Positions 17,415 through 25,591 of a stretch of 64,000 nucleotides of DNA are shown in pieces. Where the stretch lies: assembly GCA_958295945.1 (NCBI GenBank), contig OY282386.1, forward strand, positions 1,553,371 through 1,617,370, given 5' to 3'. Origin of the DNA: Candidatus Poribacteria bacterium. GTDB taxonomy: Bacteria > Poribacteria > WGA-4E > WGA-3G. Made by a program: the position numbers and the translations under genes. The notes below the pieces were generated by a model. It saw nothing but the letters and a program-made list of their open reading frames with translations. It was not told where the DNA came from and did not search any database. Each line of letters begins with the position of its first letter. The stretch's first letter is position 1.

Positions 17415-18176
17415 ATGTTACGAAAGAATTTAGACCTAATCTTTGATGTGTTTTTGCTATTCGTTGTTTTAGGCGTTGGGTTCTGGAGTACTTTAGCGAA
17501 GGCGAAGTTGAATCCGGGGGAACGCGCGGAACCTGCTGCATCAGGGGCATATTATCGAACACCCGGCAAAAACCGTAAGTGGTTCGGACCTGAAATAAAC
17601 TCCTTAACGCTATGTGAGGGTGTTCATAATCAATACAACAATAGAGGTCTATTTGACATCGTTGAAACTATTGAGAATGCGGTAGTATCTAAGTCAAGTA
17701 TTGATGGTGCATTACACTGGTATAGACGACAGAAATGGGGATTTGCGGACGATGAAACACCTTGGGGTACAGATGTATCATATATCACACTTCAGGATGA
17801 CCTCGGTTGGAGTGAGATTAGTTCAGGAGGAGGAACGACAGGCTATCCTTGGAGTGGGATTGAGCGTCACTGGCGTGATGGCAACATTATCCGAGCGCAA
17901 GCCTCTGTGATGGGATGGCGACGATATTCACGTGGAAGAGAACGATGGGTCTGTCCTATGTATTACAAAATAGGTGGATGGCAAGGTGAAAGTCTTGAAG
18001 TACATTGCCGAACTCTACGAACTTGGTTTCCACCCGACTGGCATGTCTTAATACAAAAAGATGGAGATTTCGGCTTTCCTGTTGAGAGAAAACCAGGCGT
18101 AATCAGTCGGAAGGGGAAGCGAACAAACCGTTGGTACGATTGCATAAAGATCAGTTCAGATGAAGCACCGAAGTAA
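17415..18176 (+). CDS. Exported protein of unknown function
   Basis: This is a 253-residue protein that I do not recognise. It has one hydrophobic N-terminal segment (DVFLLFVVLGVGFWSTL) that may be a signal peptide or anchor. The remainder is rich in Trp, Arg and Gly (HWYRRQKWGF, YPWSGIERHWRDGNI, GWRRYSRGRERWVCPMYY) and has three Cys (in TLCEG, VCPMYY and EVHCRTL). It sits between two paralogous secreted ConA-like genes, 19 nt after the first, so the three may form a surface cluster. Confidence 0.6.
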   Translation: MLRKNLDLIFDVFLLFVVLGVGFWSTLAKAKLNPGERAEPAASGAYYRTPGKNRKWFGPEINSLTLCEGVHNQYNNRGLFDIVETIENAVVSKSSIDGALHWYRRQKWGFADDETPWGTDVSYITLQDDLGWSEISSGGGTTGYPWSGIERHWRDGNIIRAQASVMGWRRYSRGRERWVCPMYYKIGGWQGESLEVHCRTLRTWFPPDWHVLIQKDGDFGFPVERKPGVISRKGKRTNRWYDCIKISSDEAPK

Positions 18177-18265
18177 GTTAATACATAAGCTATAAGAGCG
18201 ATCTCCGTATCGCGAATAGTTAGACTTCTCAACTCTGGTAGATTTTAAAATTAAACGCTTTGCAT

Positions 18266-18289
18266 AGACGAGGTTAGGAAACCTTGTCT
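18266..18289. repeat. Palindrome with GGTTAGGAAACC core (copy 2)
   Basis: The stem AGACGAGGTT / AACCTTGTCT has one G-T mismatch, and the loop is AGGA. It shares the GGTTAGGAAACC core with 12107-12136. It lies just before the start of the ConA-like gene and overlaps the TTG at 18284, which is one reason I do not use that codon as the start. Confidence 0.65.
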
Positions 18290-18310
18290 GCCGTGGTCAG
18301 CAACAGAATT

Positions 18311-19012
18311 ATGATGCTAACGATCTTTAGAATAATTACCCTCATTATGATCATAGTCAGCAGTATCGCCTCAATATGTGCGGATATCTGGCACGATGAC
18401 TTTGACACCGATAATCCAGACGCTTGGAACATCGTAGGCAACGATGATGTGTGGAAAGTTGAAGATGGACTTTTGCGGATTACGGTAGATCGGGATTGGG
18501 CAGTTCAATACGAACTATATCAACTTACAGCGTTTCCAACCCCTTATAGAGACTTTTCTATCATTATAAAGGATATCGGTGGAGATAAAATACGTCTCGG
18601 TTTTTGCGTTGGCCGGCGTTTTCCTGACACACCAACAGAAGACCCGTTTTTTTACGTGTTCTTCACAGATGAAATCAGGGCAAGACGTTTTAATGGTAAA
18701 GGGAATAGCCATCCTTTTCATAGCAGATTATCCAGAGAACCTCGCACTCGGTGGGATACAGATGTTCTGTCTACGATGGAGTTGCATTTTAATTCTGGTT
18801 TATTCGTTCTGTTCGCGGACGGTGAATTCCGAGCAAAGTTTCAAGATCGGAACTTCAATCGTATTGATACACTCGGATTTGTTGTAGAAGGGATCAATAT
18901 CGCCAATGAATGGGTTGGAAATGGATGGGTAGATTCATTTACCATTTCTGCGCTAAATGTTACGCCAGAAGAAAAAGTGACTTCAACTTGGGCACAACTC
19001 AAGCGAAGATAA
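18311..19012 (+). CDS. Secreted ConA-like protein, paralogue of 16703-17395
   Basis: I start at the ATG at 18311 (233 residues) because the signal peptide MMLTIFRIITLIMIIVSSIA begins there and the upstream TTG lies in a palindromic repeat. The mature part opens DIWHDDFD and follows the same strand pattern as its paralogue: ELYQLTAFPTPYRDF, IRLGFCVGRRF, FYVFFTDEIRARRF, TDVLSTMELHFNSG and LFADGEF. The tail is KVTSTWAQLKRR. Its stop codon overlaps the start of the next gene by one base (TAATG), so translation is coupled to a membrane rhodanese and a MauE-like protein. Confidence 0.75.
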   Translation: MMLTIFRIITLIMIIVSSIASICADIWHDDFDTDNPDAWNIVGNDDVWKVEDGLLRITVDRDWAVQYELYQLTAFPTPYRDFSIIIKDIGGDKIRLGFCVGRRFPDTPTEDPFFYVFFTDEIRARRFNGKGNSHPFHSRLSREPRTRWDTDVLSTMELHFNSGLFVLFADGEFRAKFQDRNFNRIDTLGFVVEGINIANEWVGNGWVDSFTISALNVTPEEKVTSTWAQLKRR

Positions 19013-19509
19013 TGTATAGCATTCTCAAGCAATTCCAAGAAAACAACTCTGACCACAGAACTTTTCGCCCTATTGTCAAGGAATTACTAATCATCTGTAT
19101 ATGGATCAGCTTTGGAGCCTTAACGATTTGGGGTGCCGATGGATTTGGGCTTCTTTCTACTACTCAACAGGGGCAAAGTTATCCATCCCTTCAAGTTGAT
19201 TTCCCCGCAGTCTACAACATTTGGAAACAGAAACAGGCTGTATTCGTGGATGCGCGTTCTGCAGCACACTTTAGGCGAGGACACATCCCAGGGGCAATAA
19301 ATGTACCTATCAACCGAATTGTACTGTACTTAAAAGATTTGCCAACAGATAAAGACATACCATTGATTACCTATTGCGGCAGTATTACATGTCCAAACGC
19401 ATATCAGTTGATGAATGTGCTGTTAGGACATGGCTATCAAAACGTTCGGTTTTTCCCGCGTGGTTTGAGAGGTTGGTTGGCATTAGGATACCCATTAGAA
19501 ACAGAATGA
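19012..19509 (+). CDS. Membrane-anchored rhodanese-like protein
   Basis: The product has 165 residues. A transmembrane segment (ELLIICIWISFGALTIW) is followed by a rhodanese domain from about residue 62: VFVDARSAAHFRRGHIPGAI, NVPINRI, and the active-site loop ITYCGSITCPNA, with a Cys in the persulfide position, closing with FFPRGLRGWLALGYPLE. The domain probably faces the periplasm. The start shares one base with the upstream stop, and the end overlaps the next start by 4 nt (ATGA), so three genes are translationally coupled. A role in thiol or sulfane-sulfur transfer with the MauE-like partner is an inference. Confidence 0.85.
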   Translation: MYSILKQFQENNSDHRTFRPIVKELLIICIWISFGALTIWGADGFGLLSTTQQGQSYPSLQVDFPAVYNIWKQKQAVFVDARSAAHFRRGHIPGAINVPINRIVLYLKDLPTDKDIPLITYCGSITCPNAYQLMNVLLGHGYQNVRFFPRGLRGWLALGYPLETE

Positions 19510-20009
19510 CAATTCCATCAATACTGATAACGGTACTACGAATACTGCTTGGTGCGATTCTGCTTTTTGCTGGAATTGCGAAACTTTCAAATTTCGGTGC
19601 TTTTGTTATCAATGTAGATAGCTATCAGATGTTATCAACAGGATTTGTCAAACCTATGAGTTATCTGCTTGTTTCTGCTGAGATTACGTTGGGTGTGGTG
19701 TTAATTGTTGGCTATTTTTCGCGAGGTGCGTGCATATTGTCATCCTTCATTTTTCTGATATTTGCAGTGGCATTAGCAAATGTGGTGTGGAAGAAATTAC
19801 CTATATTAGATTGCGGATGCGGTAATTTTCTGTTTAGTCTATTAGATATGATTGGATTTCAAATTACAACAGTTAGTTGGAGAACAGTGTTTATGGACAT
19901 TGTTCTTGCTGCAGTAAGTTTTGGTATCGTCATTTCATCACATCAAGGATATGGTTTGGAATTGTTGATGACGAAGATGAGAAAAAGCAACAGTGTATCA
20001 CATAAATAG
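19506..20009 (+). CDS. MauE/DoxX-family membrane protein
   Basis: The product has 167 residues and four hydrophobic helices: ILITVLRILLGAILLFAGIA, MSYLLVSAEITLGVVLIVG, CILSSFIFLIFAVALANVVW and MDIVLAAVSFGIVIS. The FAGIAKL and DCGCGN motifs match MauE-type proteins, which carry Cys pairs and help form disulfides in secreted partners, much like the membrane half of a DsbB/VKOR-type redox unit. It overlaps the rhodanese gene by 4 nt (ATGA). The redox role is drawn from the family and the neighbour. Confidence 0.8.
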   Translation: MTIPSILITVLRILLGAILLFAGIAKLSNFGAFVINVDSYQMLSTGFVKPMSYLLVSAEITLGVVLIVGYFSRGACILSSFIFLIFAVALANVVWKKLPILDCGCGNFLFSLLDMIGFQITTVSWRTVFMDIVLAAVSFGIVISSHQGYGLELLMTKMRKSNSVSHK

Positions 20010-20051
20010 TTAAATCTTATTCAAATCAGAAATCCAACTTCTTTGTGGGAT

Positions 20052-20121
20052 GAGGTCTCTGGGCCCTATCGTAATTTCTGTCTATTAGATACGACGGGGC
20101 ACAGAGACCCCGTGCTACAAT
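20052..20121. repeat. Inverted repeat with GGTCTCTG(T/G)GCCC arms
   Basis: The left arm GAGGTCTCTGGGCCC and the right arm GGGGCACAGAGACCCCG are imperfect inverted repeats around a short AT-rich centre. Related single arms occur at about 23198-23214 (GAGGTCTCAGTGCCT) and 54670-54692 (GAGGCACAGAGACCTTG). It could act as a terminator for the convergent genes on both sides, but the U-tract is poor, so I treat it as a dispersed repeat. Confidence 0.5.
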
Positions 20122-20172
20122 AAACCTGTAGCATCGGGGTTAGAAACCTCTCCAACAAGAGGTGAGAACGCA

Positions 20173-21258
20173 CTAATAATCGGCAACAGAACCGTCTGCT
20201 AAGCGCGCATTCGGCCAATCAAACTTTCTTCCTTGATTGCTAATTTCAACAACCTTTGCCTCATCTACTTCAACCCCTAAGCCTGGACCTTCTGGCAGTG
20301 ACACATAACCTTCCTCATCCATCTCCCATGTCTTGTGAGCTGGTAGCCGGCTTTCATACCCTTCGTGGATGAGGAAGAACGGCACGGATGCAGATAGGTG
20401 GAAACTTGCCGTGAGACCGAGATAGGACATCGTGCAGTGCGGTGCTATCGGAACGTGGTGTGCTTCTGCGAGTGCAGCGACTTTTTTGACTTGGGTGATG
20501 CCGCCACCGTGTCCAACATCGGGTTGAAGTATGTCAATAACTTGTGCTTCAAGGATTTCTCGGACTTCCCAAATTGTGCGGTCACGTTCTCCGGTTGCTA
20601 ATGGCACAGGGACAAATTCGCGCACTCTACGCATCACTTCAATGTTTCCGGGGACCCATGCTTCTTCAAGAAATAGTAGGTCATCGGATTTGAGATGTCC
20701 AGCAAATTGTTTGACAACAGGTGGTGGCATGCAGCTATGTGCATCATACATCACTGCCCCATCCGAACCGACCTTTTCGCGTGCATCATGTACACGTTGC
20801 ACCATATTTGCGATTTCATCAGGTGTTCCTGCAAATGATTTTGTGCCGCCTCCTCCAGTTTTGATCGCCTTCGGACTCGGATATTTCCATATTTTATCTC
20901 GACAGGGTCCTCCTAATAAACGATAGACCGGCACTCCCCATAGTTTTCCAGCAATATCCCACAACGCCATATCAATAGCGGAAATAGTATGCACCATCAA
21001 TCCACCGCCGCGGATATTGCGATGTGCGCGATACATCCGTTGCCAATGATGTTCAATGCGGGTTGGGTTTTCATTCATGATCAGTTCAGATAGGGAACGT
21101 GCCAATTCACAGGTGACTTGCGTCTCCATGTTGTTGATTTCACCCCACCCTGTAACGTCCATGTTTGTTTCAATCTTCACATAAGCCTTCTCACCCATTG
21201 GGTAAGCTTCAAGGTTTGTCACTCGGATTTGTGATCCTTTATCTTCATAGTCTGCCAT
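20173..21258 (-). CDS. Mandelate racemase/enolase family dehydratase (DgoD-like)
   Basis: This is a 361-residue enolase-superfamily enzyme. The N-terminal capping domain includes MDVTGWGE and HWQRMYRAHRNIRGGG; the barrel domain holds the metal ligands at YDAHSC (Asp), FLEEAW (Glu) and LATGERD (Glu), and a catalytic His in IAPHCTMSYLG. VHTISAIDMALWDIAGKLWG and YRLLGGPCRDKI are standard family signatures. The pattern is closest to D-galactonate or related sugar-acid dehydratases, which take water from the acid to give a 2-keto-3-deoxy product. Substrate specificity is not certain. It stands alone on the minus strand. Confidence 0.88.
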   Translation of the reverse strand: MADYEDKGSQIRVTNLEAYPMGEKAYVKIETNMDVTGWGEINNMETQVTCELARSLSELIMNENPTRIEHHWQRMYRAHRNIRGGGLMVHTISAIDMALWDIAGKLWGVPVYRLLGGPCRDKIWKYPSPKAIKTGGGGTKSFAGTPDEIANMVQRVHDAREKVGSDGAVMYDAHSCMPPPVVKQFAGHLKSDDLLFLEEAWVPGNIEVMRRVREFVPVPLATGERDRTIWEVREILEAQVIDILQPDVGHGGGITQVKKVAALAEAHHVPIAPHCTMSYLGLTASFHLSASVPFFLIHEGYESRLPAHKTWEMDEEGYVSLPEGPGLGVEVDEAKVVEISNQGRKFDWPNARLADGSVADY

Positions 21259-21341
21259 TGTGATAACTTCCTTTCAGTATTTTGTGCTTAAGTTTTCCAT
21301 AATTTTTGTTGTTTGTCAACTATTTCATAAAGGTCTACACG

Positions 21342-21404
21342 AGTGTGTAAAGTTATTGGCAAAATATCCCAGTCACCATTGTAGTGCCAAGAACTTTACA
21401 CACC
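21342..21404. repeat. Minimal MITE with GTGTGTAAAGTT ends
   Basis: GTGTGTAAAGTTATTGGCA (21343-21361) is repeated inverted at 21385-21403 with one mismatch, leaving a 23-bp centre. The ends match those of the 1.39-kb element at 48053-49439. It lies between the divergent DgoD-like and CotH genes and could alter either promoter. Confidence 0.7.
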
Positions 21405-21499
21405 TGATCGATATTATTCATTTGCATTTACTTTTACTATTCTGATATACTTATTGTTATCACTTTGCCCATCCACTACCTTTCAATAAGAGATAATTG

Positions 21500-22996
21500 A
21501 TGTCTATACACCTATTTCAAAAAACCACACTGATACTTCTATGTAGCATTATATTATCTTTTCTCACTGGTTGTTTTAACGATACACCCAAAAAATCTTC
21601 TCAACCAGAAGCACCTACATACCGAAGAGAATTTCAACCCCGCAGAAATGTGCAGAACCGTCAAAATTCCCGATACCGACAGGCATCTGTAAATATTCCT
21701 TGGCCACATAGATCTAACTTACCGATTGTAGTTATTGATACGGATGGCAGATGGATTCCAGATGAACCTAAGATACCTGCAAAAATGAAAATAATTTATG
21801 ATAAATCGGGTGGCAGAAACTCCATAGACAAACCTAAGATACATTTTGAAGGAAAAATTGGAATAGAACTCAGAGGACAAACGTCGAGTGGTTTTCCGAA
21901 AAAACAGTATGGTTTTGAGTTTCAAGACCGTAAAGGTAATGACAAAGATGTATCTATACTTCAATTGCCTGCTGGATCGGACTGGGTGCTGAATGGACCT
22001 TATTCAGATAAGACTCTCATGCGCAACTATTTGGCTTATGAGTTCAGCAATAGGATTGGTAGATACGCCAGCCGAACAAAATTTGTTGAAGTATTCCTGA
22101 ACACTTATGGTGATAAGAAAATACAAGCGAAACATTATGTTGGGGTGTATCTACTTATAGAAAAGATAGCACGTGGAAAAGAACGTGTTCCTATTCAATC
22201 GTTAAAACCAGAGCAAAATGCACTTCCTGAACTTACTGGTGGATATATCCTCAAGATTGATAAAATGGATCCGAAAGAGACTTTTTTCTATACGCGACTT
22301 CGCACATATCTTGCTCATGTCTATCCTAAAGGACATCGAATGTCTTACACTCAAAAAGTGTGGATAAAGAATTATATGAGTGAATTTGAGTCTGTATTAG
22401 CCGGACCGAATTTTAAAGACAAAGAGGAGGGATATGCCAAGTACATTGATATAGAATCATTTATTGACCACTTTATTATCAATGAGATGTTTAAAAACAC
22501 AGATGGATTTCGCCTCAGTACATATATGTATAAAGACAGAGGTGAAAAACTTATGATAGGACCAGTCTGGGATTTCAATTTGTCTATGGGAAATACTGTC
22601 TTTCATAACGGTTGGGAGACAGATAGTTGGTTGATTTATACAAATCCTGTTCCTTTCTGGTGGCATCGGTTGCTACAAGATGAAGACTTCAAACAGAAAC
22701 TTGTTAAGAAGTGGAAAACACTGCGAAAAGATGAACTTGCAACTTCAACAATCTTTGATGAAATTGATCGAACAGTGGAATATTTGTCAGAAGCACAAAA
22801 ACTGAACTTCCAGAGATGGCAAGTGCTTGGACATACGATTTTTGGCAATCGCAGTCCGGGACGCATCACCTATCAAGGTGAAGTAGACGATATGAAAGTT
22901 TGGTTAGAAGAGCACCTTGAATGGATGGATAATAATATTGACTTGTTGCCGTTAGAGTATCAGTACCGTCCCCGGTCCCGCCGCAGGTATCAGTAG
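21500..22996 (+). CDS. CotH-family protein kinase lipoprotein
   Basis: The product has 498 residues. The N-terminus MSIHLFQKTTLILLCSIILS leads to SFLTGC, a lipobox with Cys as the lipid site. After a Gln/Arg-rich linker, the CotH kinase fold is visible: GIELRGQTSSGFPKKQYGFE (nucleotide loop region), DWVLNGPYSDKTLMRNYLAYE, VGVYLLIEKIARGKERV, GGYILKIDK, and IGPVWDFNLSMGN (the metal-binding W-D-F-N/D). CotH kinases phosphorylate spore-coat or surface proteins and also occur widely in non-sporulating bacteria as exported enzymes. I prefer the ATG at 21500 over the TTG at 21497. The short basic tail PRSRRRYQ is unremarkable. Confidence 0.88.
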   Translation: MSIHLFQKTTLILLCSIILSFLTGCFNDTPKKSSQPEAPTYRREFQPRRNVQNRQNSRYRQASVNIPWPHRSNLPIVVIDTDGRWIPDEPKIPAKMKIIYDKSGGRNSIDKPKIHFEGKIGIELRGQTSSGFPKKQYGFEFQDRKGNDKDVSILQLPAGSDWVLNGPYSDKTLMRNYLAYEFSNRIGRYASRTKFVEVFLNTYGDKKIQAKHYVGVYLLIEKIARGKERVPIQSLKPEQNALPELTGGYILKIDKMDPKETFFYTRLRTYLAHVYPKGHRMSYTQKVWIKNYMSEFESVLAGPNFKDKEEGYAKYIDIESFIDHFIINEMFKNTDGFRLSTYMYKDRGEKLMIGPVWDFNLSMGNTVFHNGWETDSWLIYTNPVPFWWHRLLQDEDFKQKLVKKWKTLRKDELATSTIFDEIDRTVEYLSEAQKLNFQRWQVLGHTIFGNRSPGRITYQGEVDDMKVWLEEHLEWMDNNIDLLPLEYQYRPRSRRRYQ

Positions 22997-23170
22997 AATA
23001 GCTGCTCATACAAGTGTGGCAAATAATTTTATTTCAACAATCCACAACAGAATTATGCAACCATTTACCTGTCAAGAGGAGTCTTTATAAGTAGTAAAAA
23101 CGTGAGTTTAGTACAGAACGTATCTCATAAATCATTTGTAGGTTGGTGTCGCTGTACCCCGCCATGTCGC

Positions 23171-23264
23171 TAATACCAAATTAACGTAATCTGTCCCGCG
23201 AGGTCTCAGTGCCTTGCAAAGCTGACTTTATCAAAAAAATAATAATCACGTCAATTTGGTATAA
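23171..23264. repeat. Inverted repeat with ATACCAAATT ends
   Basis: TAATACCAAATTAACGTAAT at the left pairs with ATCACGTCAATTTGGTATAA at the right (about 18 of 20 positions). The centre carries an arm of the GGTCTC repeat. The whole 22997-23564 stretch has no convincing gene. Confidence 0.55.
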
Positions 23265-23564
23265 TACCAATTCTGAGAGTTAAAGTTGCATTAGGATCTT
23301 TATTAGTCATTATGAATGTCCGAGGCGCAATGAATTGCTCTACTATAGTATATTTTAGAATTACTTGGACACGTTTGATATGTCCGAAGGAACTCCGATT
23401 CCCGACCGTTCCTGAGGTCCATCGCGATTCGGAGATCGCTCGGACAGATGGTTTGTCAACTTATTTTGATAATTCACTATACAAACGCGTTTTTTGTTAA
23501 TGAAAGGTGATCAATTAGAAATGGTGTTAGTTCCTGAATTGATGCCTATGGTTCTTACTAACCC

Positions 23565-23594
23565 TTGACATATTAACATAGCATACGTTAAAAT
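23565..23594 (+). promoter_or_regulatory. Sigma-70-type promoter for the gene at 23618
   Basis: TTGACA (23565-23570) is followed after 18 bp by TAAAAT (23589-23594), five of six bases of the -10 consensus. A transcript would start near 23601 and give a leader of under 20 nt that keeps GGAGGG (23605-23610), 7 nt before the ATG. Confidence 0.55.
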
Positions 23595-23617
23595 ACTTGA
23601 AGTTGGAGGGTAAACAG

Positions 23618-24259
23618 ATGGCTTTTAGTGATTTCAAAACGATTTCAGAAGTGCTTGAAAAATTCAGAATCACATACGCAGTGAAGGATTTTGTCCAAAT
23701 TAATGATGCTTCGTGTCCTCCTTCAAAACATTTTTTAGAAGAATTTGAGTTTTGTACGCAACATATTGATATTTATGCCTCTGAGGCAGCACGATGTGAG
23801 GCGATTATATTTCCGATATTAAAAGAGGTATACAAACCATACGCAAAGGACTATGCACTCTGGATTAAGAAAGCCATCTCTTATGATGAAACGCTGAGCG
23901 GCACTCCAGATTATCTCATCGCTACAAGGTCTGAATTAGGACTTCCTGTTGTCGGAATCCCCTTGATTATCCTTGTTGAAGCGAAGAAGAACGACTTTGA
24001 TATGGGTTGGGGACAATGCATTGCGGAGATGCTCGCAGCACAAAAAATAAATGGCGATCCCGATACACATGTCTACGGTATTGTAAGCGACGGAACAAAC
24101 TGGGAATTTGGACTACTTTATGGCGACACCTTCACCCGTAACAGAATAAGTGTGTCCATGCACAACTTACCCCAGTTATTCGGCGCAATTGACACTGTCT
24201 TCCAAGCGAGTTGCAATGGACATCACACGAATACATCACAGGAGGACTCTTCCTCATAA
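23618..24259 (+). CDS. PD-(D/E)XK nuclease-like protein
   Basis: I start at the ATG at 23618 (213 residues) because GGAGGG lies 7 nt upstream; a TTG further upstream would place that site inside the gene. The core SGTPDYLIATRS (Asp98) followed by PLIILVEAKKNDFDMGWGQC (E121-A-K123) fits the D-x(n)-E-x-K nuclease motif, and SEAARCEAIIFPIL offers the upstream Glu. Small proteins of this kind resemble HsdR-N-type or VRR-like nuclease folds. No methyltransferase is adjacent, so an orphan nuclease or a non-catalytic relative is possible. The (TATAATC) array begins 20 bp after its stop. Confidence 0.6.
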   Translation: MAFSDFKTISEVLEKFRITYAVKDFVQINDASCPPSKHFLEEFEFCTQHIDIYASEAARCEAIIFPILKEVYKPYAKDYALWIKKAISYDETLSGTPDYLIATRSELGLPVVGIPLIILVEAKKNDFDMGWGQCIAEMLAAQKINGDPDTHVYGIVSDGTNWEFGLLYGDTFTRNRISVSMHNLPQLFGAIDTVFQASCNGHHTNTSQEDSSS

Positions 24260-24278
24260 ACAAACACACATTTATCAT

Positions 24279-24480
24279 CTATAATCTATAATCTATAATC
24301 TATAATCTATAATCTATAATCTATAATCTATAATCTATAATCTATAATCTATAATCTATAATCTATAATCTATAATCTATAATCTATAATCTATAATCTA
24401 TAATCTATAATCTATAATCTATAATCTATAATCTATAATCTATAATCTATAATCTATAATCTATAATCTATAATCTATAA
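24279..24480. repeat. 28 perfect copies of the heptamer CTATAAT
   Basis: Twenty-eight exact units run from 24279 to 24474, plus a 6-nt partial unit to 24480. Each unit contains the sigma-70 -10 hexamer TATAAT on the plus strand. The array ends 88 bp before the MoxR start codon. It is not a CRISPR array: there are no spacers. A unit of 7 bp is free to change copy number by slippage without frame effects. Confidence 0.98.
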
Positions 24481-24568
24481 ATCTTTGTGCAGACAATTAT
24501 AGTCGTTAGAAGTCAAAACCCACAACTTAATTGAAAAACTCAACAACCATAATTCATAAAGGATTCTC

Positions 24569-25588
24569 ATGCAAACACCACAACACGTTGACCAAATGGA
24601 TGCCGATGACGTTGCTGCGATTGATGAATTACGCGATGTCTACGCCCAGTTAAAAAAAGCACTTGCGAAAATCATAATTGGTCAGGAGCAAGTCATAGAA
24701 AATCTATCAATCTGTCTATTTTCACAAGGTCATGCGCTACTTATGGGTGTCCCCGGCTTAGCAAAGACACTTTTAGTAAGAAAGTATGCAGAAACAATGG
24801 CATTGGGGTTTAGCCGCATTCAGTTCACACCTGACCTTATGCCGATGGACATCACTGGTACTGATATTCTGCAAGAGATTCCTGGTGGCAGACGCGAGTT
24901 TGAATTTGTTAAGGGACCGCTTTTTGCTAACCTAATCCTCGCGGATGAGATTAACCGTGCTCCTTCCAAAACGCAAGCAGCAATGCTTGAGGCGATGCAG
25001 GAACACAAAATCACGGTAATTGGCAGAACCTATCAGTTAGATCCTCCGTTCTTCGTATTAGCTACGCAAAATCCGATTGAACAGGAAGGGACATATCCGC
25101 TACCAGAGGCACAATTAGACCGATTCATGTTTAGAATAGATGTGGATTATCCTGAGCGTTCTGAAGAGATCGAAATTGCTCGGACAACAACTGGCATGTC
25201 TTTGCCAGAGTTAGACCACGTCCTTACAGGTGATCATGTGATAGCGTTTCAAAATCTCGTTCGTCGTGTGCCTGTATCCGAACATATCTATGAATTCGCT
25301 GTTGATTTAGCGCGTAGTACCCGTCCTAAAAGCGATGCTGCGCCTGATTGGCTGAAACCGCTTGTAGCTTGGGGTGCTGGTCCTCGTGCAGTCCAATATC
25401 TTATCCTCGGTGCGAAGGCACGTGCAGCACTCAGTGGTAGTTATATGGCGCGCCTTGAAGATGTAGTCGCAGTAGCAAATCCGGTACTTGCACACCGCGT
25501 TATCACATCCTTTGCTGCCGAATCCGAAAATATCACAAGCCAAGATATCGTTGAACGTCTTGTTGAAGAGTTGTCTGAGCAGGGGTAA
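24569..25588 (+). CDS. MoxR-family AAA+ ATPase
   Basis: The product has 339 residues. Walker A is GVPGLAKT at about 60-67, Walker B is LILADEINRA, and FVLATQNPIEQEGTYPLPEAQLDRF is the sensor-1 and lid signature of MoxR ATPases. They act as chaperones that help insert metals or cofactors or assemble vWA-domain complexes, and are usually encoded next to a DUF58 protein and vWA membrane proteins, as here. It is the first gene of a long plus-strand block; the DUF58 start follows 3 nt after its stop. Its promoter region contains the heptamer array. Confidence 0.95.
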   Translation: MQTPQHVDQMDADDVAAIDELRDVYAQLKKALAKIIIGQEQVIENLSICLFSQGHALLMGVPGLAKTLLVRKYAETMALGFSRIQFTPDLMPMDITGTDILQEIPGGRREFEFVKGPLFANLILADEINRAPSKTQAAMLEAMQEHKITVIGRTYQLDPPFFVLATQNPIEQEGTYPLPEAQLDRFMFRIDVDYPERSEEIEIARTTTGMSLPELDHVLTGDHVIAFQNLVRRVPVSEHIYEFAVDLARSTRPKSDAAPDWLKPLVAWGAGPRAVQYLILGAKARAALSGSYMARLEDVVAVANPVLAHRVITSFAAESENITSQDIVERLVEELSEQG

Positions 25589-25591
25589 ACT

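Noticed and set aside
20052-20121. Rho-independent terminator between convergent genes
   Set aside because: The hairpin arms are long but imperfect and no T-run follows on either strand; related arms occur elsewhere away from gene ends.
23312-23500. A 62-codon frame in the gap before 23618
   Set aside because: It has no ribosome site and no recognisable domain, and lies in a repeat-filled stretch.
24279-24480. Possible CRISPR array
   Set aside because: The units are identical 7-bp repeats without spacers, so it is a simple tandem repeat.
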